A stretch of DNA of 15,881 nucleotides from Dehalococcoidales bacterium (GTDB lineage Bacteria > Chloroflexota > Dehalococcoidia > Dehalococcoidales > Fen-1064), in NCBI GenBank assembly GCA_028713395.1, contig JAQTOJ010000014.1:1-15881 (forward strand), in the 5' to 3' direction. The position numbers and the translations under genes are program-made. Shown here piece by piece: positions 1 through 8,329 of this stretch (its first letter is position 1; each line of letters begins with the position of its first letter). Under the pieces are notes generated by a model. The model worked only from the letters and a program-made list of their open reading frames with translations, did not search any database and had not been told where the DNA came from.

Positions 1-27
1 ACAGAACAGCAAGGTTAGGTTGTAAAC

Positions 28-732
28 ATGGGAAACGATGCTTCACGTGCCACCTCAGTGCTAATCATGGAAGAGCAGGAAATATTTCACCATGCTTATA
101 AGGAAATATTTAAATCAACAGAGAGTTTCAAAGTTACCCAGACCCAATGCGATGCCGATTATAATGTAATGCAAGGGAAAATCGCCCAGATCAAACCGGA
201 TGTCCTGGTCGTCAGCCTGAAAAAATGCAACCATAATTCCATTGAGGCGGTGAGCAAATTGACCGGCGAGTTTTCCCGGTTGGCGGTGGTCTTGATTGCC
301 TTTGTCTATACACCGGAAACAACTCCCGCCCTAAGAGAAATGGTCTCACGGCGCCAGGCGGGGATAGCCCTGCTCTTAAAACAATCTATCGATAGGGTAG
401 ACCAGATGCACAATATGGTGAGGTCTGTCATTGAAGGGCAGTTGGTGATCGATCCGGCGCTAACCGGCATGCTGTTCGCAGAAAAGAAAACCCACCCGTT
501 CCTGGCGCAGTTAACCAAACGCGAAACAGAAATTCTTTCCCTGGTTTCCGAGGGCTACACCAATTCTGCCATCGCCAAGGCTTTGTACATAGATGTGAGG
601 ACAGTGCAGCACCATATAGAAAATATGTATGCCAAGATGAAATCCGAGGATTACATCAACGACCGGCACCCCCGAGTGAGCGCCAGCCGTTTATACCTTG
701 AGACTACCGGTAAACTCGTTCGCAGTAAATGA
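28..732 (+). CDS. LuxR/NarL-type DNA-binding regulator with degenerate receiver domain
   Basis: A 234-residue protein with the two-domain layout of NarL/FixJ response regulators. The C-terminal half (about residues 160-207) is a clear LuxR helix-turn-helix: LTKRETEIL, then EGYTNSAIAKAL, then the recognition helix region VRTVQHHIENMYAKM. The N-terminal half (about 9-137) has the receiver fold pattern, including a conserved-type Lys at 118 (LLLKQS). The acidic pocket is EEQE instead of paired Asp, and the residue at the phosphorylation position is Ser63 (VLVVSLKK) instead of Asp. It therefore probably does not take part in ordinary phosphotransfer and may respond to protein or ligand binding. 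The ATG at 28 is preceded by only a weak purine-rich stretch (AAGG, 11-14). It heads a same-strand cluster with the small gene at 754 and the sensor kinase at 1070, so it is a candidate output protein of that system. The HTH call is firm; the target genes are unknown. Confidence 0.88.
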   Translation: MGNDASRATSVLIMEEQEIFHHAYKEIFKSTESFKVTQTQCDADYNVMQGKIAQIKPDVLVVSLKKCNHNSIEAVSKLTGEFSRLAVVLIAFVYTPETTPALREMVSRRQAGIALLLKQSIDRVDQMHNMVRSVIEGQLVIDPALTGMLFAEKKTHPFLAQLTKRETEILSLVSEGYTNSAIAKALYIDVRTVQHHIENMYAKMKSEDYINDRHPRVSASRLYLETTGKLVRSK

Positions 733-753
733 ACCGCCAAGCCAGGAGACATC

Positions 754-951
754 ATGAAAGGTAAAAAATATCAGCCATCTTCCATCGCCGTTATTGATCG
801 GGAACGCGCCGGCGTATGCGTGGAAACATTGACACAGGAGATTGAAGAAGCGAGAAAAGAAATAGAAACTCTGACTTCCGCCCTGGCCGACCTTTCTGAT
901 ATGCTGGTCGTGGTCAACCGGAAAAAGTCACCCAGACAAATAGACGGATAA
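754..951 (+). CDS. Small coiled-coil protein of unknown function
   Basis: A 65-residue protein that I do not recognise as a named family. It starts at an ATG with a good Shine-Dalgarno (AGGAG, 744-748, 5 bases away), 21 bases after the LuxR-type gene stops, so it is very likely translated and co-transcribed with it. Residues about 24-55 (ETLTQEIEEARKEIETLT and onwards) have heptad-like hydrophobic spacing with many Glu and Lys, typical of a short coiled coil. The tail is basic. It has no signal peptide, membrane segment or Cys motif. Its place between a regulator and a sensor kinase suggests an accessory or dimerising role in that signalling cluster, but this is inference from position only. 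Confidence 0.6.
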   Translation: MKGKKYQPSSIAVIDRERAGVCVETLTQEIEEARKEIETLTSALADLSDMLVVVNRKKSPRQIDG

Positions 952-1045
952 TATGCCTGGAGACGAACCCCCTCAGGAGTACGAAGATATTCAAGCCGAT
1001 TTGGTTTAGCGTATTAACCGATTCAAGTCTGATAAAGAAAATCAA

Positions 1046-1069
1046 CTCCCGACCCCGGGAGGTTTTTTT
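1046..1069 (+). terminator. Terminator-like hairpin that contains the kinase ribosome binding site
   Basis: CTCCCG (1046-1051) pairs perfectly with CGGGAG (1056-1061) around a 4-base loop, and seven T residues follow at 1063-1069. This is the form of a short intrinsic terminator. The 3' arm is also the Shine-Dalgarno (GGGAGG, 1057-1062) of the kinase, whose GTG start at 1070 follows immediately. The element could end the LuxR/small-gene transcript, attenuate read-through into the kinase, or hide its ribosome binding site. Confidence 0.6.
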
Positions 1070-4000
1070 GTGTTAAAAAACAAGAATCTTTTGTTTGGCG
1101 TGACCGGTATCAGTCTGCTGTTATGGGTCTTGCTTAATATCCCTGTGCTGATGCTAAGAGCGACTATTATACGGTTCGGGATAAATCCCTGGATCATCCC
1201 GGCCTACACATTGGGCGTGATCACCATTTTTATCGGCGGCATTTCCTTGATTATGATCAAATACGCCAATGACCGCCGCATGACAGAAAAGAATCTCCAT
1301 GAAACGGAATCTCTCTACCGCACTTTGGCAGAAGCCTCCACCGAAGGCATCATCATTCATGATGGCGTCAGGGTATTAGAGATCAACCAGTCAGGCGCTG
1401 CTTATTTTGGCGCCACACCGGAAACGTTCCGGGGCAAATTACTGGCGGATATTGTCGCTCCTGATTCCAGGGAGTTATTTTTTCAAAATGCCCGGGAGAG
1501 CTACGGTGAAGTCTATGAAATTCAGTTGGTGAAAAATAATGACCGCGTATTCCCTGCGGAAATCCGGGAAAGGAAGACCGTTTACAAGGGGCAAGAAGCG
1601 AGCATCAGCGTTATTAGAGATATCACCCGTGCCCGCATTATAGAAACGGAATTAAGAACCCGCGTGCAATTGCTGGACCTGAGCACGGATTCCATAGCCG
1701 TCTACGATTTCAGCGGGAATCCTTTCTACGTTAATGAGGCATATTGCCAGATACACGGGTACACCCACGCCGAAATGATGAAATTGAATTTACGGCAATT
1801 TTCCAGTAACGGGAAGGAGAACCGGTTTACGGCTGGCCTGGAAAATATCCGGCGTCTGGGCGTCGCCAGTTTTGAAGACGAACATCGGCGTAAAGATGGC
1901 ACCACCGTCGTGCTGGAATTTCATACCCGTGTCTTTAAGTGGGGTGAACGGGAACTAATACTGAGTATCGGACGGGATATCACCGAGCGTAAAAAGACAG
2001 AAGAATTATTGATGCAGATCAGTCATAATTCACCCGTAGGTATGTTCATTATACAAAACGGGAAAATAGTTTTTGTGAACACCCGTTTCTGCCTGGATTC
2101 AGGTTATACGGAGACCGATCTACTTGGTCAGCCTCCGAATCGTATTATACTGGATGACTATGAAAGTGTTGTCACGGTGATGCGCGATATGATCCGTGGC
2201 GCACGCACCGAACCGTTCGAATTTCGGGGCGTACATAAATCCGGCAATACGCACTGGGCGCTGGCTTCAGCCGCGCCCATCACCTATCGAGGTCAGCAAG
2301 CGGCGCTTGTCACCGCCATGGATGTAACACAACTAAAACAAACTGAAGACGCTTTGATAAAAAGCGAAAGCCGTTTCCGGCTGCTGGCGGAAAACGCCCG
2401 GGATATCATTTTTCGTATCCAACTCAAACCTGAATTAAAGTTCGAATACCTTAGTCCGGCCTTGACCAAAATTACCGGTTACACACCGGAAGAATTTTAC
2501 GCCAATCCGCTCCTCTTTGACAGACTCATGGCCACCGTGTCCAAGAGTTGGATTGGAAACTCCTTTAAAGATATTTCAGAATTTTACCGGACTTCAACCA
2601 TTCTGGAATGGCATGCCAAAGACGGTCGCCGGATCTGGACGGAACAGACGATCGTGCCGGTACGTGATGCCGCCGGTAACGATATTGCCATGGAAGGGAT
2701 TGCGCGCGATATTACCGAAAGGAAGCTGGCGGAAGAAGCCTTGATAATTTCCGAACAGAATTTCCGGAATTCCATTGCCCAGTTGCCGTTGGGCATACAG
2801 ATTTCTTCAAACGATGGCAGCATTATCTACGTTAACGAATCTTTACTGAAAATCTACGGCATAGACAGTTTTGAAGAATATTGCGCCACCCCGAGAAGTA
2901 AACGTTACAGCGCGGCTACATATGCCCAGTACCTGGCCAGGTACCAGCAAATGTTAGCCGGGAACCCGGCTCCGCATGAATTTGAAATGGTTATCAACCG
3001 TAAAGATGGCACGCAACGCACTCTTTCTTCCTATTCCATGGATATCATGTGGAGCGGCAAACAGGAATATATGGCGATTTACCAGGATATCACCGAATCG
3101 AAACGGGTTGAGCGTGAACTGCGTGAAAGCCAGACCCTCTTTTCCGAAATGGCGAATTTATTCCCGCAATCAATCTGGGTGAGGGACATTGCAGGTAATT
3201 ACCTGTACGGTAACTCTGCCGGTATGAAGATGTTTGGCTATGAACCGGGGGATGTTTTCAACGCTAATGATTTAGTGGCGCCCCAAGAACTGCCGCGAGC
3301 CAATGAAATTTTACGCCGGATGATCAACGGTGAAAAATTCAACGGTATAGAATATACCGGCATTAAAAAAGACGGCACCACTTTTCCTATCGTTACCTAT
3401 TCCACTTTAATTCATAATGAGGGTCAGCCCTCCGTGATTATCGGCTTGACGCTGGATGTCACCGAACAGAAGAAAGCGGAAGCGGCCTTGCGTGAAAGCG
3501 AACACCGTTACCACGGTTTGTATGAAAACATGACGGAAGGTGTAGCCATTCAGAAACTGTTGACCGATGAACAGGGGAACGCCTTCGATTATGAAACGAT
3601 CGATGTGAACCCGGTCTTTGAAACCCTTATCGGGCTGAAACGAGATGAAGTTCTGGGAAAACGAGGCTCGGTCTTATATGGCGTGAGACCGTACGCTTTA
3701 GAGCTTTACGCCAAAGTGGTGAAAACCGGCATTCCGGTAAGGTACGAAGTATTCGCCTCATGGGCGAACAAGTATTTTTCCGTCTCTGTCTTCTCCTCTG
3801 ATAAAGAAGTGTTCGCCACGGTGTTTTCCGATATCACCGAACAAAAGAACGCCGATAAAGAAGCCCGTTTGAACGAAAGCCGTTTGATCAGTTTGACCAA
3901 TATCCTGCAATACCACAGCGAGACCGCTCAGGAATTTTTGGATTATGCCTTGAACGAGGCGGTGAAACTGACCTCCAGCAAGATCGGTTACATATACTTC

Positions 4001-5527
4001 TATGATGAAGAAACAAAGGTATTCACTTTGAATAGCTGGTCGCAGGGGGTCTTCAAAACCTGCAATATTACCGACCGTCAGACACAATATGAACTGGAAA
4101 AAACCGGTGTCTGGGGTGAAGCGGTGCGGCAACGCAAACCCATTGTGCTTAATGATTATGCGGCCTTTCACCCGCTGAAAAAAGGTTATCCGGAAGGTCA
4201 TGCGCAACTGGAAAAATTTATGACCGTGCCGGTGGTCAGTGAAGGCAAAATTGTGGCCGTTGTGGGCGTGGCCAATAAACCGGAAGACTACAACAGCGCG
4301 GATATTCTCCAGCTTACTTTGCTCATGGAAGCAGTGTGGAAAGTCGTCAGCCGGACACGGGCGGAAGAGGCGTTAAGGAAGAGTGAAGAACGTTTCCGGC
4401 AATTAGCGGAAAACGCCACGGATATCATCTGGGTTAGCGGGTTAAAAGGGGAGTTACTGTTCATCAGCCCCTCCGCCGCCAAGACATTGGGTTTAACTAT
4501 CGCCGAGTTATTCAGCAAAACCACTGCCGATCTGTTCTCTGTAGACCCGGTTACCAAGATAAATGAAATCACTCCGGTAAAAAGCGATAATCGGCAGAGT
4601 TTTGTCTGGAAAGCGGAAACGGAAATGAAGCACGTCAGCGGCAAGCTGGTACCGGTGGAAGTGGTTTGTAACTATCTCTGGGACGAAAACGGGCAACCGG
4701 AGAGAGTGATTGGCATCTGCCGTGATATTACAGAACGCATGGCGTACGAAAACAACCTGGCGAACCTTTACGCCACGGAAAAAACTTTGCGTGAAAACCT
4801 GGAAAACGAGATTAAAAAACGGATCGAATATACCCGGGCGCTAGTGCATGAACTGAAAACGCCGGTCACGCCGGTGATGGCTTCCAGTGAGGTTTTGGTA
4901 TCTGAACTCAAGGAAGAACCCTGGCTCAGTCTGGCCAAAAACATCCACCGCGGCTCGGTCAACTTGAACCGCCGCATCGATGAACTGCTTGACCTGGCGC
5001 GCGGTGAGGTGGGCATGCTCCGTCTCATTTACAGCAAGGTGAATATAAAGAATATAGTCACGGAAATTGTGAGCGAAATGACCAGTGTCACCAATAAAAG
5101 AAAGCAGGAAATCACCCTGGAAATCGATCCGGCATTACCGCGTGTCCAGGGAGATGCCGCCAGGATACAACAAGTGCTTTACAATTTGTTAAATAATGCT
5201 AGTAAATTTACGCCGGAAGGGGGTAAGATAGCTGTTAGGATAAAAGAATCAGCCCAAGAAATACGTGTTGAAGTTTCGGATAATGGTCCGGGATTGACCA
5301 AAGACGAACAGGAGCGTTTATTCCAGCCCTATCGGTTGCTCACGAAAGAAAGAGAGCGCCTGAGCGGGCTGGGTTTAGGCCTGGCGTTAAGTAAAAACCT
5401 GATAGACCTGCATAACGGACGCCTATGGGTGGAAAGTGAGTTAGGGAAAGGCTGCACGTTTTGCTTTACTTTGCCCCTGGGACCGGATGTAAAAAAAAGC
5501 ACAATTGAGGAGGGAGCCAGCATATGA
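1070..5527 (+). CDS. Membrane-anchored multi-PAS/GAF sensor histidine kinase
   Basis: A 1485-residue kinase. Two N-terminal membrane helices (about 7-31 and 41-64) are joined by a loop too short to be an external sensor domain, so sensing is probably cytoplasmic or in the membrane. Then come about eight PAS modules (roughly 80-188, 198-306, 314-424, 430-553, 560-680, 687-800, 809-925 and 1103-1224), most ending in a D-I/V-T-E-x-K linker. One GAF domain (about 938-1095) sits before the last PAS. The catalytic core is complete: HisKA with His1260 (LVHELKTP), N box near 1372-1376 (NLLNN), G1 box DNGPG at 1404-1408 and G2 box GLGLGL at 1433-1438. There is no attached receiver. The GTG start is chosen because GGGAGG lies 7 bases upstream; that site is inside a hairpin. 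It overlaps the response regulator gene at 5524 by 4 bases, so the two are very likely partners. The ligand or signal cannot be read from the sequence. Confidence 0.95.
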   Translation: MLKNKNLLFGVTGISLLLWVLLNIPVLMLRATIIRFGINPWIIPAYTLGVITIFIGGISLIMIKYANDRRMTEKNLHETESLYRTLAEASTEGIIIHDGVRVLEINQSGAAYFGATPETFRGKLLADIVAPDSRELFFQNARESYGEVYEIQLVKNNDRVFPAEIRERKTVYKGQEASISVIRDITRARIIETELRTRVQLLDLSTDSIAVYDFSGNPFYVNEAYCQIHGYTHAEMMKLNLRQFSSNGKENRFTAGLENIRRLGVASFEDEHRRKDGTTVVLEFHTRVFKWGERELILSIGRDITERKKTEELLMQISHNSPVGMFIIQNGKIVFVNTRFCLDSGYTETDLLGQPPNRIILDDYESVVTVMRDMIRGARTEPFEFRGVHKSGNTHWALASAAPITYRGQQAALVTAMDVTQLKQTEDALIKSESRFRLLAENARDIIFRIQLKPELKFEYLSPALTKITGYTPEEFYANPLLFDRLMATVSKSWIGNSFKDISEFYRTSTILEWHAKDGRRIWTEQTIVPVRDAAGNDIAMEGIARDITERKLAEEALIISEQNFRNSIAQLPLGIQISSNDGSIIYVNESLLKIYGIDSFEEYCATPRSKRYSAATYAQYLARYQQMLAGNPAPHEFEMVINRKDGTQRTLSSYSMDIMWSGKQEYMAIYQDITESKRVERELRESQTLFSEMANLFPQSIWVRDIAGNYLYGNSAGMKMFGYEPGDVFNANDLVAPQELPRANEILRRMINGEKFNGIEYTGIKKDGTTFPIVTYSTLIHNEGQPSVIIGLTLDVTEQKKAEAALRESEHRYHGLYENMTEGVAIQKLLTDEQGNAFDYETIDVNPVFETLIGLKRDEVLGKRGSVLYGVRPYALELYAKVVKTGIPVRYEVFASWANKYFSVSVFSSDKEVFATVFSDITEQKNADKEARLNESRLISLTNILQYHSETAQEFLDYALNEAVKLTSSKIGYIYFYDEETKVFTLNSWSQGVFKTCNITDRQTQYELEKTGVWGEAVRQRKPIVLNDYAAFHPLKKGYPEGHAQLEKFMTVPVVSEGKIVAVVGVANKPEDYNSADILQLTLLMEAVWKVVSRTRAEEALRKSEERFRQLAENATDIIWVSGLKGELLFISPSAAKTLGLTIAELFSKTTADLFSVDPVTKINEITPVKSDNRQSFVWKAETEMKHVSGKLVPVEVVCNYLWDENGQPERVIGICRDITERMAYENNLANLYATEKTLRENLENEIKKRIEYTRALVHELKTPVTPVMASSEVLVSELKEEPWLSLAKNIHRGSVNLNRRIDELLDLARGEVGMLRLIYSKVNIKNIVTEIVSEMTSVTNKRKQEITLEIDPALPRVQGDAARIQQVLYNLLNNASKFTPEGGKIAVRIKESAQEIRVEVSDNGPGLTKDEQERLFQPYRLLTKERERLSGLGLGLALSKNLIDLHNGRLWVESELGKGCTFCFTLPLGPDVKKSTIEEGASI

Positions 5528-5937
5528 AAACATTGATCATTGAAGACGACCAGGATATTATCGATTCTATCTCCCTGGCATTTAGGCTATATTGGCCGGA
5601 AACGGAAGTGATTTACGCCAACCTGGGCGCTGCCGGCATTGAGATGGTAAGAACCGAAGCACCGGAAACGGTGGTTTTGGACCTGGGTTTACCGGATATT
5701 ACCGGCTTTGAAGTTCTCAAGCAGATCAGACTTTTTTCTTCCGTACCGGTGATCATTCTGACTGTGCGTTCTCAGGAGGAGGATGTTGTCCGGGCGCTTG
5801 AGGGCGAAGCCACCGATTATCTTACCAAACCCTTCCGCCAGAAAGAATTGATTGCCCGTATTCAAGCGCACTCTACGCAGTGGATGACCAATGAGATACG
5901 CAAATCCGTCAAGAATATGGAAAACCCTGTAAGCTGA
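5524..5937 (+). CDS. Single-domain response regulator (receiver only)
   Basis: A 137-residue receiver domain with all the usual catalytic residues: acidic pocket E7-D8-D9, phospho-acceptor Asp53 (VVLDLGLPD), Thr80 and Lys102 (TKPF). After the receiver there are only about 20 residues and then a stop, so there is no DNA-binding or enzymatic output domain, although the receiver itself looks OmpR-like. Its ATG overlaps the stop of the histidine kinase (ATGA), and AGGAGG lies at 5508-5513, so translation is probably coupled and it is the kinase's direct phosphorylation target. The output may be by protein-protein contact, possibly with the LuxR-type protein at 28, or it may act as a phosphate relay or sink. 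I see no sign of frameshift decay: a strong terminator follows within 25 bases. Confidence 0.92.
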   Translation: MKTLIIEDDQDIIDSISLAFRLYWPETEVIYANLGAAGIEMVRTEAPETVVLDLGLPDITGFEVLKQIRLFSSVPVIILTVRSQEEDVVRALEGEATDYLTKPFRQKELIARIQAHSTQWMTNEIRKSVKNMENPVS

Positions 5938-5960
5938 AAAGCTGTTCGATAGATAAAATT

Positions 5961-5995
5961 AAAGAGGGGGAGCGCGATTCGCGCTCCCCCTCTTT
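5961..5995. terminator. Bidirectional intrinsic terminator between convergent genes
   Basis: A 15-bp perfect inverted repeat (5961-5975 with 5981-5995; core GAGGGGGAGCGC) with a 5-base loop. The arm ends are A-rich on the left and T-rich on the right, so a U tract follows the stem whichever strand is transcribed. It lies between the stop of the response regulator (5937) and the stop of the minus-strand lipoprotein gene (6021), and should end both transcripts. Confidence 0.93.
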
Positions 5996-6020
5996 TTGCT
6001 TGTTTGCTTGGGGTATTTGT

Positions 6021-8249
6021 TTAGTTGAATTTCCAGGAGTTAAAGATCTTATCCGGGTTTTGGCCGGCCAGTGTGCCTAAACCATCTGATTGGTAAACAA
6101 TCATCGTCCACCAATAGCCGTCTTTGATGAACCCGAATATCTTGGCATCCAAGCGGTAACCATCGGTGGGCGAAGTATATTTAATGACATGCGCCGTAGC
6201 CGTGATACCGTTAGGATTGGTCAAATTTTCATCGCTGGATTTTTCGGCTTCGGCCTGAGTTCCCAGCACGAACGGAATCAACTTAAATAAATCAGGTGCG
6301 GTTGAAGCCGGTAGTCTATCGATGCGCACGCCGGGACAGACCCAATCCGCGCTGGCGGCCCCGAAGATACGGTGGGGGTTCTCTGAGGTATCGGCCTCCC
6401 AAGCGGTCCAGAGAGCATTGTAAGATAAACTAAATTTGTAAGTGCTATCTGTATAGGTGGTCTCTGTCGCTACAGGGGCGCGGGTTGTCGTTGCGGTAGT
6501 AGTAGCGGCGGTGGTGGCCGCGGTGGTCCGTTCGATGGTCGTATCGGTGGCTGCGGCTAATTCCGCCGCGGTCGCTTTGTTCATCGTGTGGGCGATCTGT
6601 CTCAGCAACACGCCATCCCAGGGGACGGTGTCTTCAATTGTCCAGACCACGAACATGATTCGTGAGGTGCCACTGGTATAGCCTACGGTGTAGAGGTGCA
6701 TGGGGTAAGTATCTACCGTGGCGTAAAATTCGCTATAGATTGCCGGGGTGGTGTTATCCGCCAGCACGGTTGTGCCGGTGGTAATCACATCGGCATCCGG
6801 GAACCAGAAGGGCATCAAATCCTCGACGGATAAAGAGGTATAGTTTGCCTGGTCGGAATCAGTCAGGATCGAAACCCAGGAACCGGGCACAGGCGTGGGG
6901 TCATTGAATTGGATTTCCAGCGGCACGGTATCGCGGACGCCTTCCTGCATGATTTTCCAGGTCGAGGGATAGCTCAGTTTGAAGCCCCATTTCTTGTTGA
7001 TATACGAGACGGGCTTCCAGGTGACGGTGGAAAGATCCGTAGGCGTGGTCTGCCAATTAACGGTTGTCTTGGAGGTGGTTGTCGTGGAAGTTTTCGTCGT
7101 CGCGCCGGAGGTAGATGCGGTCACAGGATTAGTGGACGCCACTACATATTTGGTCACCAGGGCGCGTAACTGGGTTTCGCGGTCGGGATCAGGAATGTTG
7201 CAGGAGAAGACTACTACAATGTTCTTATCGGGAATCACGTAAACGCGCTGCCCGTAAATACCGTTGCAGTAGACATAGCCTTCTTTGGTGGCAACCCACC
7301 AGCTTTCATAACCATAGCCGGTGATGGCGTTAGTGGCATGATGCGAGGTGGTGGCGGCGGCCAAATAATCCGCGGGCACCAGTTGCTTGCCCGCCCATAC
7401 GCCTTTGTATAAAACCATTTGTCCGAACTTGGCCTGGTCGCGGGAAGACAGGTTCAAACCGCCGGCAGATTCGTACTTGCCAGCCTTGTCTTTGTTCCAT
7501 CTGACATTGGTGATACCCATGGGGGTGAACAACTTTTCGGTAGCATAGGTGAGAATGTCTTTACCGGTGGCTTTTTCCAGGATGTCGGCTAGCATATAAG
7601 AATAGCCGCCGCAGTAATTCCAGGTGGTGCCCGGGTCGGTAGCCATCGGCTGGTCGAGCACAAATTGAATAGTATCGCCGCTATTCAGCGCCTGGATCCA
7701 GATGTTTTGGGGGTTAGTATAAGGCAGTGACCATTCCGACCATTTTAACCCGCCGGCCATTTCCAGCAGGTTTCGGACGGTAATAGATTCTTTGCGGGCA
7801 TCCATGTTCTGGATGGTACGGTCTTTGTAGTATTCCATTACTTTGGTATCCAGACTGGGAATGGTGCCATCGCCAATGGCGATCCCGACGAGCGCTCCGA
7901 GAACGCTCTTGGTGACGGAATACATAGGATGCACGGTTTCCTGTTTGTATCTGGCGTTGCGGTAGTTTTCATAAACAATGTAACCGTTGCGGGTCACGAC
8001 TACGGAATCAATGGCGAAACCCGTAGCATCGATGCCAGCGCCCAGGTCGTTAAGGGTATTGGCATCCATTTTTTGAGCTTCCGGTGTGGAAGTTTTCCAT
8101 TCCGTCGTCGGCCAGTAATCCGGCCCGGTGGTTTTGGCGGTGGTTTTACCGGTGGTATTGGCGGTGGTAGTTTTATCGGTGGTGCATCCGCCGCCGACGG
8201 CCACAACGATAGTGACCATGATAAGTAGCAGGCTAAGCAGTTTTTTCAT
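6021..8249 (-). CDS. Secreted lipoprotein: serine beta-lactamase-like hydrolase with two C-terminal PsbP-like modules
   Basis: A 742-residue protein. It has a type II signal peptide (KK, hydrophobic core, then VGGGC with Cys22 as the likely lipidated residue), followed by a Thr-rich spacer. Residues about 60-370 are a serine hydrolase of the class C beta-lactamase/NylB-like superfamily. The nucleophile motif is SVTK (Ser111, Lys114), the second motif is the Tyr212 region (WNYCGG), and GIYGQ near 330-334 takes the place of the KTG box. After a Ser/Thr/Lys linker come two similar modules (about 412-560 and 597-742), each opening with a Y-x-F-x-L-S-Y-x-x-x-W pattern like PsbP/DUF-type lipoprotein domains, separated by a Thr/Ala-rich linker (about 570-592). 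The likely location is the outer face of the membrane. The substrate is unknown: related enzymes include esterases, amide hydrolases and peptidases. It is transcribed as its own unit after the NrfD terminator, with GGGG in front of the ATG. Confidence 0.87.
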   Translation of the reverse strand: MKKLLSLLLIMVTIVVAVGGGCTTDKTTTANTTGKTTAKTTGPDYWPTTEWKTSTPEAQKMDANTLNDLGAGIDATGFAIDSVVVTRNGYIVYENYRNARYKQETVHPMYSVTKSVLGALVGIAIGDGTIPSLDTKVMEYYKDRTIQNMDARKESITVRNLLEMAGGLKWSEWSLPYTNPQNIWIQALNSGDTIQFVLDQPMATDPGTTWNYCGGYSYMLADILEKATGKDILTYATEKLFTPMGITNVRWNKDKAGKYESAGGLNLSSRDQAKFGQMVLYKGVWAGKQLVPADYLAAATTSHHATNAITGYGYESWWVATKEGYVYCNGIYGQRVYVIPDKNIVVVFSCNIPDPDRETQLRALVTKYVVASTNPVTASTSGATTKTSTTTTSKTTVNWQTTPTDLSTVTWKPVSYINKKWGFKLSYPSTWKIMQEGVRDTVPLEIQFNDPTPVPGSWVSILTDSDQANYTSLSVEDLMPFWFPDADVITTGTTVLADNTTPAIYSEFYATVDTYPMHLYTVGYTSGTSRIMFVVWTIEDTVPWDGVLLRQIAHTMNKATAAELAAATDTTIERTTAATTAATTTATTTRAPVATETTYTDSTYKFSLSYNALWTAWEADTSENPHRIFGAASADWVCPGVRIDRLPASTAPDLFKLIPFVLGTQAEAEKSSDENLTNPNGITATAHVIKYTSPTDGYRLDAKIFGFIKDGYWWTMIVYQSDGLGTLAGQNPDKIFNSWKFN

Positions 8250-8290
8250 GTCGTTGTCCCCTTTTTCATTCGTTCCAAGTTGGCAGGCAA

Positions 8291-8329
8291 ATAAAAACCG
8301 GGCTGGCGGTAATGGCTATAGCTGCCCGG
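8291..8329 (-). terminator. Probable intrinsic terminator of the NrfC/NrfD operon
   Basis: On the minus strand CCGGGC (8329-8324) pairs with GCCCGG (8303-8298) across a 20-base loop and is followed by TTTTTAT (8297-8291). The stop codon of the NrfD-type gene (8318-8316) falls inside the loop, so the last codons of the gene form part of the terminator. The long loop makes this weaker than the 5961 terminator. Confidence 0.5.

Noticed and set aside
953..1009. An 18-codon ORF (MPGDEPPQEYEDIQADLV) starting 2 bases after the small coiled-coil gene.
   Set aside because: Very short, with only a weak ribosome binding site, no recognisable family and no independent support. It could be a real microprotein but cannot be defended from sequence alone.
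3758..4207. 149-codon minus-strand open frame inside the kinase gene.
   Set aside because: It lies fully within a well-supported kinase (PAS 7 and GAF) and shows no protein family features or upstream signals.
6457..6681. Open frame of Val/Ala repeats opposite the hydrolase lipoprotein.
   Set aside because: It is the complement of the Thr/Ala-rich linker of the minus-strand gene; the repetitive composition keeps the other frame open.
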